A stretch of 64,000 bases of DNA from Prosopocoilus inquinatus (lineage: Eukaryota > Arthropoda > Insecta > Coleoptera > Lucanidae). Both the position numbers and the translations under genes were made by a program. Below, piece by piece: positions 48,701-59,786 of the stretch. The stretch spans positions 372,001 through 436,000 of the forward strand of contig JAYKNF010000016.1 in the NCBI GenBank assembly GCA_036172665.1, in the 5' to 3' direction. Positions within the stretch are counted from its first letter, which is position 1. The number at the start of each line of letters is the position of its first letter. The notes below the pieces were generated by a model. It did not search any database, had not been told where the DNA came from, and saw only the letters and a list, made by a program, of their open reading frames with translations.

Positions 48701-50415
48701 AACTATACTTCATCAGTATAACCTGATACGCAGCCAAGCAAAAAGCTTAAACCGCTCTCTTTATCCACCCTATTATAAAGTAAAAGCCGCCAGCCAGTTA
48801 TGTTATCCTTCTGAAATTAACACAACAGAAACGTTTGCCGAAATCAAGTTTCAGTCCATTATTGATCATACTGTAATGCGTTCATGTGAGGTGGAAAAAG
48901 AAGTTCTTAGAACTGTTTCTTCATTAGAGAAAGTAGATTTGACGATAATTATTAAGTGGGGCTGCGATGGGGCTGGCCAAAATACATATAAACAAAAATT
49001 TTCAGAAGAAGGAAGTACAGATGAAAATATGTTCAGTATTTCTATGATTCCTTTACAGCTTTTCATTGGGATCGAAAGAGCAATGCTATTATCTGGCAAC
49101 CCTTCCTCTTCTTCCACCGGATACTGTCGGCCCATTAAATTTCTTTTCACAAAAGAAACTACAGAAGTAATCAAGACAGAAATTAAAGGAGTTGAGGACC
49201 AAATAGCCGCACTAACACCTACAAAAATTTTTATGGATAATTCTAATTTTTTTGTAAAAACCAAAATGATTTTATGTTTGATAGATGGGAAAGTGTGCAA
49301 CACCATTGCATCATGTGCATCAACGCAGACTTGTTATTTATGTGGAGCTAAGCCTCGAGACATGAATGAACCAAAAAGAATAGTTGAAAAATCAGTTGAA
49401 AAGGAATTTCTGTCCTTTGGATTGTCATCTCTTCACTCATGGATCCGTCTGAATTTCTATTGCATCGTATAAACTAGATATAACAACTTGGCAAACTCGT
49501 GGAGAGGCAAACAAAAACAAAGTAGCTGAAAAGAAAAAACAAGTGCAAAAAGCAAGCAGGAAATACAAATGATGGAAATATTAAGTACAAAGTTTTTTTA
49601 ATCTCAAACCGGACAGAAAAATGAAGGGAAACACACTCAACGTTTCGCTATAGATTTATAGCTTCGTCAGGAGTTTTTTTAATCTCAAACCGGACAGAAA
49701 AATGAAGGGAAACACACTCAACGTTTCGCTATAGATTTATAGCTTCGTCAGGAGCTATAAATCTATAGCGAAACGTTGAGTGTGTTTCCCTTCATTTTTC
49801 TGTCCGGTTTGAGATTAAAAAAACTTTGTACTTACTATTTTCATCGGACAAGAACAAACTTCAATGATGGAAATATTGCTCGAACATTTTTTAAGAATGC
49901 ACAAAAGTTTGCAGAGATAACTGAGCCCAATTTAGAACTTATCAAACGTTTTCGAGTAATTTTGGAATGTTTAAATTGTGGTTATCATTTAAATTTGAAC
50001 AAGTTTGAAGAATGTGCAATACATACAAGAGAGATATATAAGATTATATCCTTGGTATCCCATGCCTGTAACTGTACACAAGATATTATTTCATGGAAAA
50101 GATATTGCAGCCGCATGTATTCTCTCAATAGGACAGCTTTCTGAAGAGGCCCAAAAAGCCCGAAACAAACATTACAGACAGTACAGAGAATTATTCACTA
50201 GAAAAACCTCTAGGCTGGATACCAATATAGATTTATTGCATAGACTTCTAATTACTTCTGCTCCACTAATTACAAGTTTATGTGCCTCTCCAAAAACAAA
50301 GCGAGGTGAAATTATGCCAGAAGTTTTAGAAATGTTGGCAGATCCTTCAGATCATTTAAGTTTTCAAAGCTCTGAGGATTATTTAGCAAACTCTGATGAT
50401 TCTGATTCTGATTAA
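48701..50415 (+). pseudogene. Transib-type transposase, broken
   Basis: RAG1-like DDE transposase family. The first block (to 49472) has IIIKWGCDGAGQNTYKQ (the first catalytic Asp region), CRPIKFLFTKE, LIDGKVCNTIA, a CYLCGA knuckle and LSSLHSWIR. The second block after the M2 insertion has DGNIARTFF and LIKRF. The third (50005-50415) has YPWYPMPVTVHKILFHG and IGQLSEEAQKARNKHYR, ending in a Ser/Asp run. Frameshifts separate the blocks and the N terminus is missing. Clear inverted termini were not found. Confidence 0.8.
49583..49862. mobile_element. Palindromic hammerhead-bearing element M2 (280 bp)
   Basis: Inserted in the Transib gene with a 15-bp duplication aatgatggaaatatt (49568-49582 and 49863-49877). 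It has two tandem minus-strand arms followed by one plus-strand arm. Hammerhead-like cores (CUGACGA, GCUAUA/UAUAGC stem, GAAAC) lie on the minus strand at 49642-49670 and 49723-49751. Same family as M1. Confidence 0.65.
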
Positions 50416-51030
50416 AAATTATTTGTCAGTGTTCTTAAAGTCTTAGCTTTAATTTTTATATTATTTTATATCAATTTTTTATCAGAATCATCAGAATTTG
50501 TTGCTGTAATGATTCTGATTCTAATTAAAAATGTCCATGTTCTTAAAGTTCTAGCTATGAAACAAATTATTTTTAATCAGAATTAGAATCATCAGAGTTT
50601 GCTACTCTGTTTCTGTCATTGTTCTTAAACTTCTTGCTTTGAATTAAAAAATTAATTTTTTTATCAGAATTTGCTACTCTGATGATTATGTTTCTAATTA
50701 CTAATTTTCTGTCATTGTTCTTGAAGTTCTTCCTTTGAATTAAAAAAATATTTTTTTTGTCAGTTTGCTACTCTGATGATTCTGTTTTTAATTAATAATT
50801 TTCTGTCATTGTTCTTAAACTTCTTGCTTTGAATTAAAAAATTAATTTTTTTATCAGAATTTGCTACTCTGATGATTATGTTTCTAATTACTAATTTTCT
50901 GTCATTGTTCTTGAAGTTCTTCCTTTGAATTAAAAAAATATTTTTTTTGTCAGAGTTTGCTACTCTGATGATTCTGTTTTTAATTAATAATGTTCTGTCA
51001 GTGTTTTTAAAGTTCTTCCCTTGAATTAAA
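50395..51030. repeat. Roughly 95-bp tandem array derived from the Transib gene end
   Basis: Copies of a unit with ctgtcattgttctt start near 50613, 50709, 50803, 50899 and 50995 (periods of 94-96 bp). Looser copies lie further left, the first overlapping the last codons of the transposase. The array seems to have grown from the 3' end of the gene. 51031-51588 holds no gene. Confidence 0.7.
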
Positions 51031-51588
51031 AAATTGGCGGCTTCTAAACAATTGAAAACCGGGGACATAGGAGTTCTAAAAATTGCAATCCTTAAATTTT
51101 AGTGCAACTTTTCTTAAAATCTTTTGATCTGTGCTTTATTTTCCGAAATAAGTTATTTTAAAATATGCCGCGTCTCACCCGTTATTGTTAATATTTCATA
51201 CAATGCAGATATTAAGTAATTAAAAAAAATACATCAAAACATGATCACTGTTTAGTGTTTTATTGCTAATAACCCTTAAAACCATTTACTTCCTTTTAAT
51301 TTTATTCATTAAATTAATTCCAGCTACACACAACAATTACACACTGTGCGGCCGTTGAAATTAGTACTATTTTGTCTGGTAGGAGTCAGACAGCATGACC
51401 TATTCAGTAAATATCACGACATTCCAAATATTTAACGGCCCATAAATATAATTTAATCGAAATACAATTGTCGATTGCTGTTGTTATCCTATTAATATAA
51501 TTTTTTTAATACTTGATAAGAGCTGAATTTGTAATTTCGACGTGTGGGTGACAAGAGTTAATGAAAATGTATTAAAGTCAGTAATAAG

Positions 51589-52060
51589 TCAGTAAGAGAT
51601 AAATTATGGCTAGAAATATATAAAGAATTTGGAGGACAGAAACAATTTTCAATAGAATTTTTAATGAAAAAGTGGCGTAATTTGAGGGACACATATGTAC
51701 GACTGAAGAGCGAATATGAGGCATACGTACCTTTCGGATCGGCGTCCAAAAAGAAAAAGAAAAAAATAGGAATTTTATGAGGCAATGGCATTTTTAAAAG
51801 ACACACTGGAATATCGTCCTACAACATCAAATTTATCTTCAAGTCCAAGTCCAGTTGGTAAATCAGATTCATTGCCATCAGTGTTAAGTGTGTCACAAAG
51901 TAATAGTGAAAGAGACTTGCCAGTTCCTGTACAAAGCAATACCATCGCAATTTGTGACAGAATATCTGAAATACTAAATATTATGCCACAGCGAGAACGA
52001 ATAGTATTAGAAATTAGATTACTGCAAACTGTATATGATGCTGCAAAAGAGTATATGTAA
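51589..52060 (+). pseudogene. MADF-domain (Adf-1-like) gene fragment
   Basis: The first frame (about 51589-51778) has the MADF pattern LWLEIYKEFGG, then FLMKKWRNLRDTYVR, then a Lys run. A frameshift in the A run at about 51760 moves to the second frame (to 52060), with AMAFLKDTL, a Ser-rich linker and a C-terminal helix like those of BESS-type partners. MADF proteins bind DNA and often accompany PIF/Harbinger transposons. The N terminus is missing. Confidence 0.6.
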
Positions 52061-53040
52061 TAACCCACTAAGCATAGAATGTTACATAGCATTTCTGAAA
52101 CGTTTTCAACACAACAACTTAGCAACATTTTGAACAAAATGTTGAAAGAATATTACGAATGGTACATGGAATGTTATGAAACACCAATGTAATGTTACCA
52201 CATAACAGAATAATAACATTTATTGAAAATATCGAAATAATTTTACAGCTTGCCATGAAACATTACATTATATTGTTGGAACATGATATTTTTATGATAA
52301 GTAACGTTTTATTGAAATGTTATAATAACAACCCAAATTCAACGATGTCACAATTATTTAGTGCGCATGTGCGCAATAATATTATGGCGTCGCAGCTTTC
52401 CCTTCACTATTCACTAGTTCCGTCAATTTACTAAACTTATTCGACTTATTTTCCGATTGCTGCTAATAGTGCTGATTATCGTTGCTGTTCTTAATTTGGA
52501 GACATGAAACATCATCTATTTAATAAAGAGGTAAGCAGTTTGTGAGCTAATTTAATACTTATATTTTACGTATTAATTTACATTAATTTAATACTTATAT
52601 TTTACGTATTAAATTGTATGTTTATGAATCATCGTTAACATGCGCAATATGTCGCAGTTTGAATTTGTACCTACCTCTTTCAAATGTTTAGTGTTAAAAA
52701 CGCAAAATCTATAAATAAAAAATATATCTCAACTTCTTACGTGACAAAAATTGATAGCGTTTTCTACTGACGTGCACTACATGCACTCCAACTCATTTTA
52801 TTACTTGAGGTTGCAAGAAAATGGGAGGTACACTGAGTACGACTCGGTGCACAAGATTCTACTTTTTTATATCTGCAAATTAGCATATTTATTGGTGAAA
52901 GTGACAATGCTAGAAGAAATTTTGAAAGTACTATTTTCATATCTTTAATTGTTTGTGCAGTGGGCTCTTGGTGAAACATTATGAATAAATTGTAGTAAAA
53001 GAAAAACACTTGTATTTAACTGTTTCACGAATTTATTTTA
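52061..53040. other. AT-rich stretch, nothing recognised
   Basis: No supported gene. A short direct duplication (taatacttatattttacgt) lies near 52550-52610. Confidence 0.4.
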
Positions 53041-53043
53041 GTA

Positions 53044-53090
53044 ACTCTGACATATGTTTCGGTTATACACTTTTACCATTCTCAAAGAGT
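53044..53090 (-). ncRNA. Decayed hammerhead motif 3' of the second Penelope fragment
   Basis: On the minus strand, stem I is ACUCU/AGAGU. The core reads UUGAGAA where CUGANGA is expected (two core changes). A weak stem II GGU/ACC, GAAAC, an AUAU loop and GUC follow. The layout is right but the core is damaged. Confidence 0.4.
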
Positions 53091-53245
53091 ATAAAATTAA
53101 TACTAAATAAAGTTTTACTGCTGAGGCGTTATATTGCATTCCAGGTCCATTCTTAGTTCCAGGTATTGATCAATAATTGGTGTATTCGGAAATTCAATGT
53201 GATTGTTGGTTACTTGTTTGTTATTGTAAATGGCCCGTTTTATTT

Positions 53246-54110
53246 CTAAAAAGTTTCGAGTAAATTTAATTTTTTGCTTTTATGTACATGGTATAATAGT
53301 TTACGGTCATCCATATCGAAGAAGTGGTTGTTATCAATGCAATGTTCTGCAAATCCGGTGTTCTTGATGTTATGCTTGATTGCTTTTTTATGCTCATCTA
53401 ATCTAGTTTTTAATTTTCTACCACTTTGTCCGATATAGGTGGCTTCACAATCTGCACAATTTATTTGATAGACACCTGTTTTTTCTAACTTTGTAGTCTT
53501 TTGTTTGTTGTTGACAAGCATAGTACCGAGATTGCCTTTATTCACACTGACTATTTTGAGATCTATTTGTTTTAGAATTGAGGTGACTTTGTTATTGAAG
53601 GGTGCAAAGTAATTTATATAATGCCAAGTTTTATTGGGGTCATTATTGTTTACTACTGGATAAAATTGTTGTTTTAGTAACAGTTTTTGTTTATTTTTAA
53701 TCATTTTGTCTATTAAATTTTCTTTATATCCGTTGTTTTTTGCAATGGCTTTGATTGTTTGTATTTCTATTTGGAAATTTTGTTCATTTAGTGGTATGTT
53801 AAATAGTCTGTGTATGTAACTGTGGAAGGCTGCCAATTTTATTTTCCAATTTTGATTAGATTGTGCGGGTATGATAGTGTCCGTGTACGTGGGTTTTCTG
53901 TAGATGCTATATGTCAATTTATTGTTATTTTGTTCGATGGTTAAATCTAAGAAGTTGAGTTTTTTGTCTTTTTCTAATTCCATTGTGAATTGTATTTTAT
54001 TATTTATTGTATTAAGGTGTGTCAGAAATTCGTTTATTTGTCTTTCTGTTCCTCGCCAAATGCAGAAAATATCGTCGACATATCTAACCCAAAATTGTAC
54101 GTGTTTGATA
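53246..54110 (-). pseudogene. Second, unrelated Penelope-like element fragment
   Basis: Reads in one frame from the RT YVDDIFCIW box (near 54085) through LNFLDLTI and YRKPTYTDT to a GIY-YIG nuclease (GVYQINCADC, TYIGQSGRK) and stops at 53246. The RT upstream of the YVDD box is missing beyond about 54115. It is only distantly similar to the 15-20 kb pair. Confidence 0.75.
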
Positions 54111-54383
54111 TTGTCACGTGGTTAGGGGTAGGTAGCGGGTTCTCAGTGGTAGAGCTTGAAAACACAGTTTACCAAAACAATGTATACCTTTATTTACTGA
54201 ATATTATTATCTATCGGCGGATGATCTTTAAATGTGCGGGGGTGCGTTTTCGTGATTATCGAAATCGCGACGAGTCGGCTGCGACAGCGAGGATGAGGAA
54301 TCCCTCTGTGTTGGGTTGAAGAGACCCGACGATTCGGCTAACCGGATCCAGGGCAATCTCGAGGGCTGCAGCAATTGCGATGA

Positions 54384-54645
54384 GATGTCCTGATGAGGGT
54401 GACGGCAGCAAGGCGTCGGTGAGGATGCCCCCCCGTGGAACGGGCAGCGTCCTGATGAGGGTGGCGGCAACAAGGCGTCGGTGACGATGATCCTTCTTGG
54501 AAACGGCAGCGTCCTGATGAGGGTGGCGGCAACAAGGCGTCGGTGACGATGATCCTTCTTGGAAACGGCAGCGTCCTGATGAGGGTGGCGGCAACAAGGC
54601 GTGGGTGATGATGATCCTTCTTGGAAACGGCAGCGTCCTGATGCG
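54384..54645. repeat. 62-bp GC-rich minisatellite
   Basis: Units starting gcgtcctgatgagggtggcgg begin near 54385 (degenerate), 54447, 54509, 54571 and 54633, exactly 62 bp apart. Because 62 is not a multiple of three, the three overlapping reading frames seen on the minus strand are by-products. Confidence 0.8.
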
Positions 54646-54942
54646 CGTGGCGGTTGCACGGCGTCGGTGAGGAAGGTCCTCCTGGGGAAGTTGGCACTAG
54701 GCCTACTTGAGTGGACGGCTGGTTCGACTGCGAGGGCGGCTGCCCTTCTTACAGTAGGCACTAAGCCTACCGGAGTCGGGTTCGACTGCCTTCCCATCTT
54801 CTTCCGTACGTTATACAGGCGAAAATCTGTCTATTCGACTGTTATGACATGTTTCTGTGTTCTCCTTTCGTCACCTGTTGTATTAATTTGTCCCACATAT
54901 AGCGCGTGCCACCGGTGTTTTGTTATGAAACGTGAACCGCTT

Positions 54943-55199
54943 GTATGGAAATTGTGTGATATTATATTATATCGTTTAGAAGTTTTGAAACAATTGAACT
55001 ATAAATCATTCTACAGCAACATGATTCCATGCTTGAGTGTTATGGAAATTGATATGAAGACAAATGTTAAATCATTTCTTAATAATGAAATATCTGAGAA
55101 AGGAGCAATTACAAATGAATTAATGATGTTTGGGATTAGTAAATTAATTTTTGATATAAGTATCATAAAGCTGTTAATATGTAAATGTTATGTAATTTA
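54943..55199 (+). pseudogene. C-terminal fragment of the split-start gene, B3
   Basis: Homologous to the last 80-odd codons of 7814-8209. The sequence upstream of 54943 is unrelated, so B3 is cut here and lacks the promoter, repeat tract and terminal hairpin. Confidence 0.65.
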
Positions 55200-55390
55200 A
55201 TATGTATATATTTCTAGATATGACACTGTCAGTTAAAAATAAAATTTTCTAAGAACACTGTTTGATCCTTTATTTAATAAACTAACGATACTTAACCAAA
55301 AAATTAAGAGATTTCTTTACGCTGTATAAGCAGCGAATATTGAAGTAGTACACATGTAACATCGTTGACTAGTAGAAAGAAAAGTCATAA

Positions 55391-56212
55391 ATGCGACGTC
55401 GTATCAAGACAGATTATACTGCGAGAACTACCTTAAAACGAAAAGGTCGTGGTTTACTTAATACGTTAATTAATAAACTACCAGTAGAGGTACCATTACC
55501 AGGTTACAATTACTGCGGTCCGGGCACAAAATTAGACGTTCGACTTAAAAGAGGAGACAGAGGTGTGAATGCGTTGGATGAGGCGTGCAAGCAACACGAT
55601 ATCGCATATTCTGTAAGTAGCGATTTAGAAAAACGTCACGAAGCAGATAAAAAATTGTATCAAGCGGCAGTGAAAAGAGTGAAGAGTACAGAAGCGGGAT
55701 TTGGTGAAAAAGCATCTGCGTTATCTGTAGCCGCCTTAATGAAAGCTAAGACAAAGCTTGGAATGGGAAACGGAGTGAAGAGAAACCGAAGTAAACGGAA
55801 GAAGCGTAGTGGTAAATTATCATTTCGACAAGCTGTAAGGAAAGCTCAACATGCAATTTCACGTAATGGTAACAAGCGTCTGTTAGAAAATGTGAAATTG
55901 GCGCAGGCTGTTTTAAAGAAGGACCACAAGAAAATAAGATCTCCACGTCAAAGAGTGATACCAATTCCTAAGAGAGGAGGGTTTTTACCTTTAATTCCAT
56001 TATTTGCGGCTTTGGGCGCAATAGGATCGCTCAGCGGCGGTGCAGCTGCAATTGCTAAGGCGGTAAACGACGCAAAAGCTGCGAAAGAGCAACTGAAAGA
56101 GGCAGAGCGACATAATCGCGCTATGAAAACAAAAGCAGTGGGAAGCGGATTCTATATAAAACCTTACAAAACCGGGTGTGGGTTATATTTACGATCCAAT
56201 CCAAAAAACTGA
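55391..56212 (+). CDS. PLA2-domain virion protein, B3 (273 aa)
   Basis: Intact and collinear with the B1 gene: YNYCGPGT calcium loop, DEACKQHDIAYS catalytic helix, basic middle, KRGGFLPLIPLF hydrophobic segment, KTGCGLYLR end. Differences from B1 are scattered substitutions. The upstream TATA box of B1 is damaged here, so transcription is doubtful. Confidence 0.75.
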   Translation: MRRRIKTDYTARTTLKRKGRGLLNTLINKLPVEVPLPGYNYCGPGTKLDVRLKRGDRGVNALDEACKQHDIAYSVSSDLEKRHEADKKLYQAAVKRVKSTEAGFGEKASALSVAALMKAKTKLGMGNGVKRNRSKRKKRSGKLSFRQAVRKAQHAISRNGNKRLLENVKLAQAVLKKDHKKIRSPRQRVIPIPKRGGFLPLIPLFAALGAIGSLSGGAAAIAKAVNDAKAAKEQLKEAERHNRAMKTKAVGSGFYIKPYKTGCGLYLRSNPKN

Positions 56213-56583
56213 AATATTTGCCTCGGCGACCGTTGACTAACATTGACATACTGAAATATGCTAAAATATGGAAATTACCTTTCTTTCGAGGTGTGTTTAT
56301 GAGAGATACTTTACCTAAAAAGATACGGAAGCATGAAAGTGGAGTAGTGAATTTAGATAGCGATTCTGGTGAAGGAATGCATTGGGTGGCATATTATAAG
56401 AGAGGAGGAATCGTAAAATATTTTGACAGCTGTGGAGATCTACGACCTTCAGTTGAAGTAGAGAAATATCTTTTGTCGAACGGATTGGGAGTTATTAATT
56501 ATAATTATGAAACGTATCAGAAACAAAATACACAAAATTGTGGACACTTATGTCTACAGTTTTTAAAGTCCTTTACAAGTTAA
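56176..56583 (+). CDS. Adenain-like cysteine protease, B3 (135 aa)
   Basis: Intact. The His is kept (GMHWVAYY, with Thr changed to Met just before it), as are Asp in KYFDSCG and Cys in NCGHLCL. Overlaps the PLA2 gene by 37 nt as in B1. Confidence 0.75.
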   Translation: MWVIFTIQSKKLKYLPRRPLTNIDILKYAKIWKLPFFRGVFMRDTLPKKIRKHESGVVNLDSDSGEGMHWVAYYKRGGIVKYFDSCGDLRPSVEVEKYLLSNGLGVINYNYETYQKQNTQNCGHLCLQFLKSFTS

Positions 56584-56605
56584 GTAAGAATGTAGTACTT
56601 GAAAG

Positions 56606-57326
56606 ATGGTCAACATGGAATCTTCACCCGTTGCGTGTACGTTCACTCTTACGGGAACTGAATCAGTTTTATTTTGTGAATTGAATCCACCACTATACCT
56701 CGATGAAGACGCAACATATGAAATGTGCTTGTTAAATTTTGAAATGTTTGATGCAATACCTAACATAGATGAAAGTAACAATTTGATACATTATGAAGAA
56801 ACAAGAAAAACGACGGTTTGGAAAACTACCGTTATATCTACAGGTACTATGAACTAGACGATATCAACCAATATCTGAAAGATTATTTTCAAAATAACAA
56901 TATCCCTGATTATATAAACATTAAAGGAAATAATAATACTTTAAAGGCAACCATACACAGTTCGGTTAAGCTCGATTTTAGTAAACCAAATTCATTGGGA
57001 AAATTGTTGGGTTTTAAACCGAGAACGAGAATAACATTGGTGATTTTCCGGTGGAAATAAATAAAGTAAATGCTATAAGAATAGAATGTAATCTAACCGG
57101 TGGATCTTATAACAACGGAGAACCCGGTCATGTTTTGTATCATTTCTTTCCAAATGTACCTCCAGGGTTTAAAATAATAGAATCCCCTCTTCAAGCTATT
57201 TATCTTCCAGTGACCGTGAACGTGATTACGAGAATAGTCATTCGACTATTAGATCAAGAGAATCGATTAGTAAATTTTAGAAACGAAGTAATTACTCTAA
57301 AACTTCATTTGAGAAGATTCACATAA
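56606..57326 (+). pseudogene. Penton-like minor capsid protein, B3, two frameshifts
   Basis: Three overlapping open blocks (56606-56857, 56848-57060, 57051-57326) together cover the whole protein. The breaks are near 56848 (at the TGTYELDD segment, as in B2) and near 57030. The C terminus is complete. Confidence 0.7.
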
Positions 57327-57499
57327 TGATTATTTACGATAGCAATTATTCGAAACGGAAAGAGTGTAGCAGAATTAGACGTAATGTATTATTTAAACCA
57401 CGGAAACAGATACTGAACTGTTGTCGACAAAAAAAACTGAAATTGACACAGAGAAATCGAATATATTTAGAGAGTTTAGGTTATAAGGTGCTAACATAG
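57326..57499 (+). CDS. Small basic protein between capsid genes, B3 (57 aa)
   Basis: Same as 5478-5651. The ATG overlaps the penton-like stop codon (TAATG), which suggests a compact virus-like layout. Confidence 0.45.
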   Translation: MIIYDSNYSKRKECSRIRRNVLFKPRKQILNCCRQKKLKLTQRNRIYLESLGYKVLT

Positions 57500-57586
57500 G
57501 GGGAATTATTCTGTAGAAGAGACGTAACCGTCAAAGGGTGAACACCATCATTACACGTAAGGCAATCATCATCTAAACAGAACGAA

Positions 57587-58808
57587 ATGGATATTTTAGG
57601 AGTGACTGATAAAATTAAATTGGACACTTCAATAACCAGTATGGAGTTCCATTCACACTTACCATTCAGTTCATCATTTGGTAATAACGATGAAGTGCGT
57701 ATCACCGTACCTGAGATCGACAATTACACGCTCCCTTGCGAAAGTTATTTGTACGTAGAGGGAAGACTGCGTTTGGTTAGTGATAATACTAAACACAGTG
57801 CGACGGCACAATTGATAAATAATCCGGTAGCTTATATGTTTAGCGAGATTAGATATCTTCTGAACGGAGTACAGGTGGATTCGGTAAGAAATGTTGGCAT
57901 AACATCAAAAATGAAAGGGTATTTTTCTTTTACTCGCAACGATACAGTAAAATTGGAAAATGCAGGATGGATCCAGGAGAATGATAAAATGAGCGATATA
58001 CTCAACGTTAAGGGAGATTGCAACAGCAAGTGTACCTTTAAAGACACTATTAGGTTTTCGGGAAGATTATAAAAAGATCGTCTTGAATATGAGGCAAGAA
58101 TTAGTATTGATCAGAGCAAATGATGACGTTGATGCAGTTGTGGAAACAAACAAGACGGAAAAGATTAAATTAATAATTGACAAAATTGTATGGCGTATAC
58201 CTCATATTTCTGTTGGACTACGTGAGCAATTGGCTTTAACGAGAGTGACAGACAGAGATGTTGACATACAAATTCCTTTCAGAAGCTGGGAGTTGCACGA
58301 GTATCCGTCGCTCCCAACTACGACAAGTCATTCTTGGACAGTAAAAACGGCTCCGCAGTTGGAAACGCCAAGGTACATAATCATCGGTTTTCAAACTAAG
58401 CGAAAGGGTGTCGTCGATGCAAACATGAGTCTGTTTGATGACGTTAAGTTAAAATCATTAACAGTATTTCTAAATGGCGAACGCTATCCGTACGACAATA
58501 TTGAAATTGATATTGAAAATAACAAATACGCCGTTATATACGACATGTATTCTAGATTTCAGGAAAATTATTATCATCGTGAAAGCAGTCAACCCTGGTT
58601 CAATCCAAAAGGATTAGCTAGTTGCCCATTAATAGGAATCGACTGCACTTTTCAGAGAGATGTAATGCATAAAAGTGCAGTAGAAATAAGAATTGAGTTT
58701 ACAACTAAAGAAAATATTAAAGCTGATACTATTGCTTACTGTTTAATTCTGCATGACAAACCGTTCTCTTATTCACCTCTCACCAAAATTGTCCGTCAGT
58801 TGATGTAA
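57587..58808 (+). pseudogene. Major capsid protein, B3, frameshifted
   Basis: Open from 57587 to 58072, then from 58083 to 58808. The frameshift near 58017 is the same lesion as in B1 (gggagattgcaacagc in place of the B2 sequence). No nonsense change as in B1. Confidence 0.8.
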
Positions 58809-58888
58809 ACCGTGAATGGCAGTATTAACAGAGAAGCTAAAACTATTTGATTTCATTTGATTTTATAAGAAGCAACATCAACCGAACC

Positions 58889-59405
58889 ATGAAAAAACGA
58901 TTTATTGTCATTGACATTCAAGGATTTAAAGTGGAAAATAATCAATTTATACCAAAAGAGTTGGCTTCTTATGACAGTGAAAGAAAAGTGAGTCATTTTT
59001 TACTTCAACCACCCACAAGTTTGTCAATTTCAAAATGTTGCAAACTGGTTAATGACCAATCACCATTGCATTGATTGGAATAGAGGATTCGTCCCCTTAT
59101 CGGAGTTTGACGCAATCATCACCTTTTTATGTTGTACAGCCAAAGTCGTTTACGTTAAAGGAGTGGAGAAGTCTCGATTTCTATGTGAAATTCTAGCGAA
59201 AAGCAATGGTGAAAGTGTACCTGTGTTAGATTTGGGTGAAATTTACGAAGATATACAAAAATTGCAAAAATCCGAACCCAAGTGTCCATTTCACTCAAGA
59301 AGAAATTGCATGTGTGCTTTAACGAACGTGTTTGATTTACATAAATTTATTCAAACAAAGTTATATGAAGGATTTTTTACACTAAACATTTGTGATATAT
59401 TATGA
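58889..59405 (+). pseudogene. Exonuclease-like conserved protein, B3, one frameshift
   Basis: From the Met at 58889 the frame breaks near 59030 (a short deletion after LSI) and resumes at 59052, covering the rest of the family. Confidence 0.65.
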
Positions 59406-59450
59406 GGAAACTTTGGTTCTTAGTTAGTATAAGAAAAGTTCAGCTTCGCA

Positions 59451-59786
59451 ATGGATTTCTTCTCCCGTCTATTTTGCAAGAACATTATAAAGCATGTTGT
59501 AGAGAAGGTTGGCGAAGTTATTGACCAGTACGAAAAAGATTGTTCGTTCAGTAGTATACCAGATAAGGATTTGAAGTACTTTCCAAAATCGTATCTATGT
59601 ACCAGAGTCACAGCCGTAGATCTAGAATACATCTGGCCTAAGTTGCCAATCCATTATCAACGCTGTAAATATCTACAAAGTCAGAGACTCTGTCACCAAC
59701 ATTGGAATCAAACCGAATTTTCTTTGGATAAAATAGATGGTCCACCTCCACGGAAGAAGAATTGCTATTTGTGTACTTATTCTTAA
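59451..59786 (+). CDS. Cys-rich 111-aa protein, B3, unknown
   Basis: Intact and almost identical to 3178-3513. The downstream sequence is the empty target site for the retrozyme found in B1. Confidence 0.55.
   Translation: MDFFSRLFCKNIIKHVVEKVGEVIDQYEKDCSFSSIPDKDLKYFPKSYLCTRVTAVDLEYIWPKLPIHYQRCKYLQSQRLCHQHWNQTEFSLDKIDGPPPRKKNCYLCTYS

Noticed and set aside
48866..49306. 146-codon frame on the minus strand
   Set aside because: Antisense to the conserved Transib transposase block.
52192..52948. Frames of 80 and 65 codons
   Set aside because: AT-rich, no domain, no conservation within the window.
54384..54645. Hammerhead in the 62-bp minisatellite (CUGAUGAG, GAAAC and GUC all occur in each unit)
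   Set aside because: No stem II pairing next to the core and no room for stem I between GUC and the next CUGAUGAG. Treated as coincidence.
54228..54797. Three overlapping Pro/Arg/Ser-rich frames on the minus strand
   Set aside because: They are frame products of the 62-bp repeat and have no recognisable domain.
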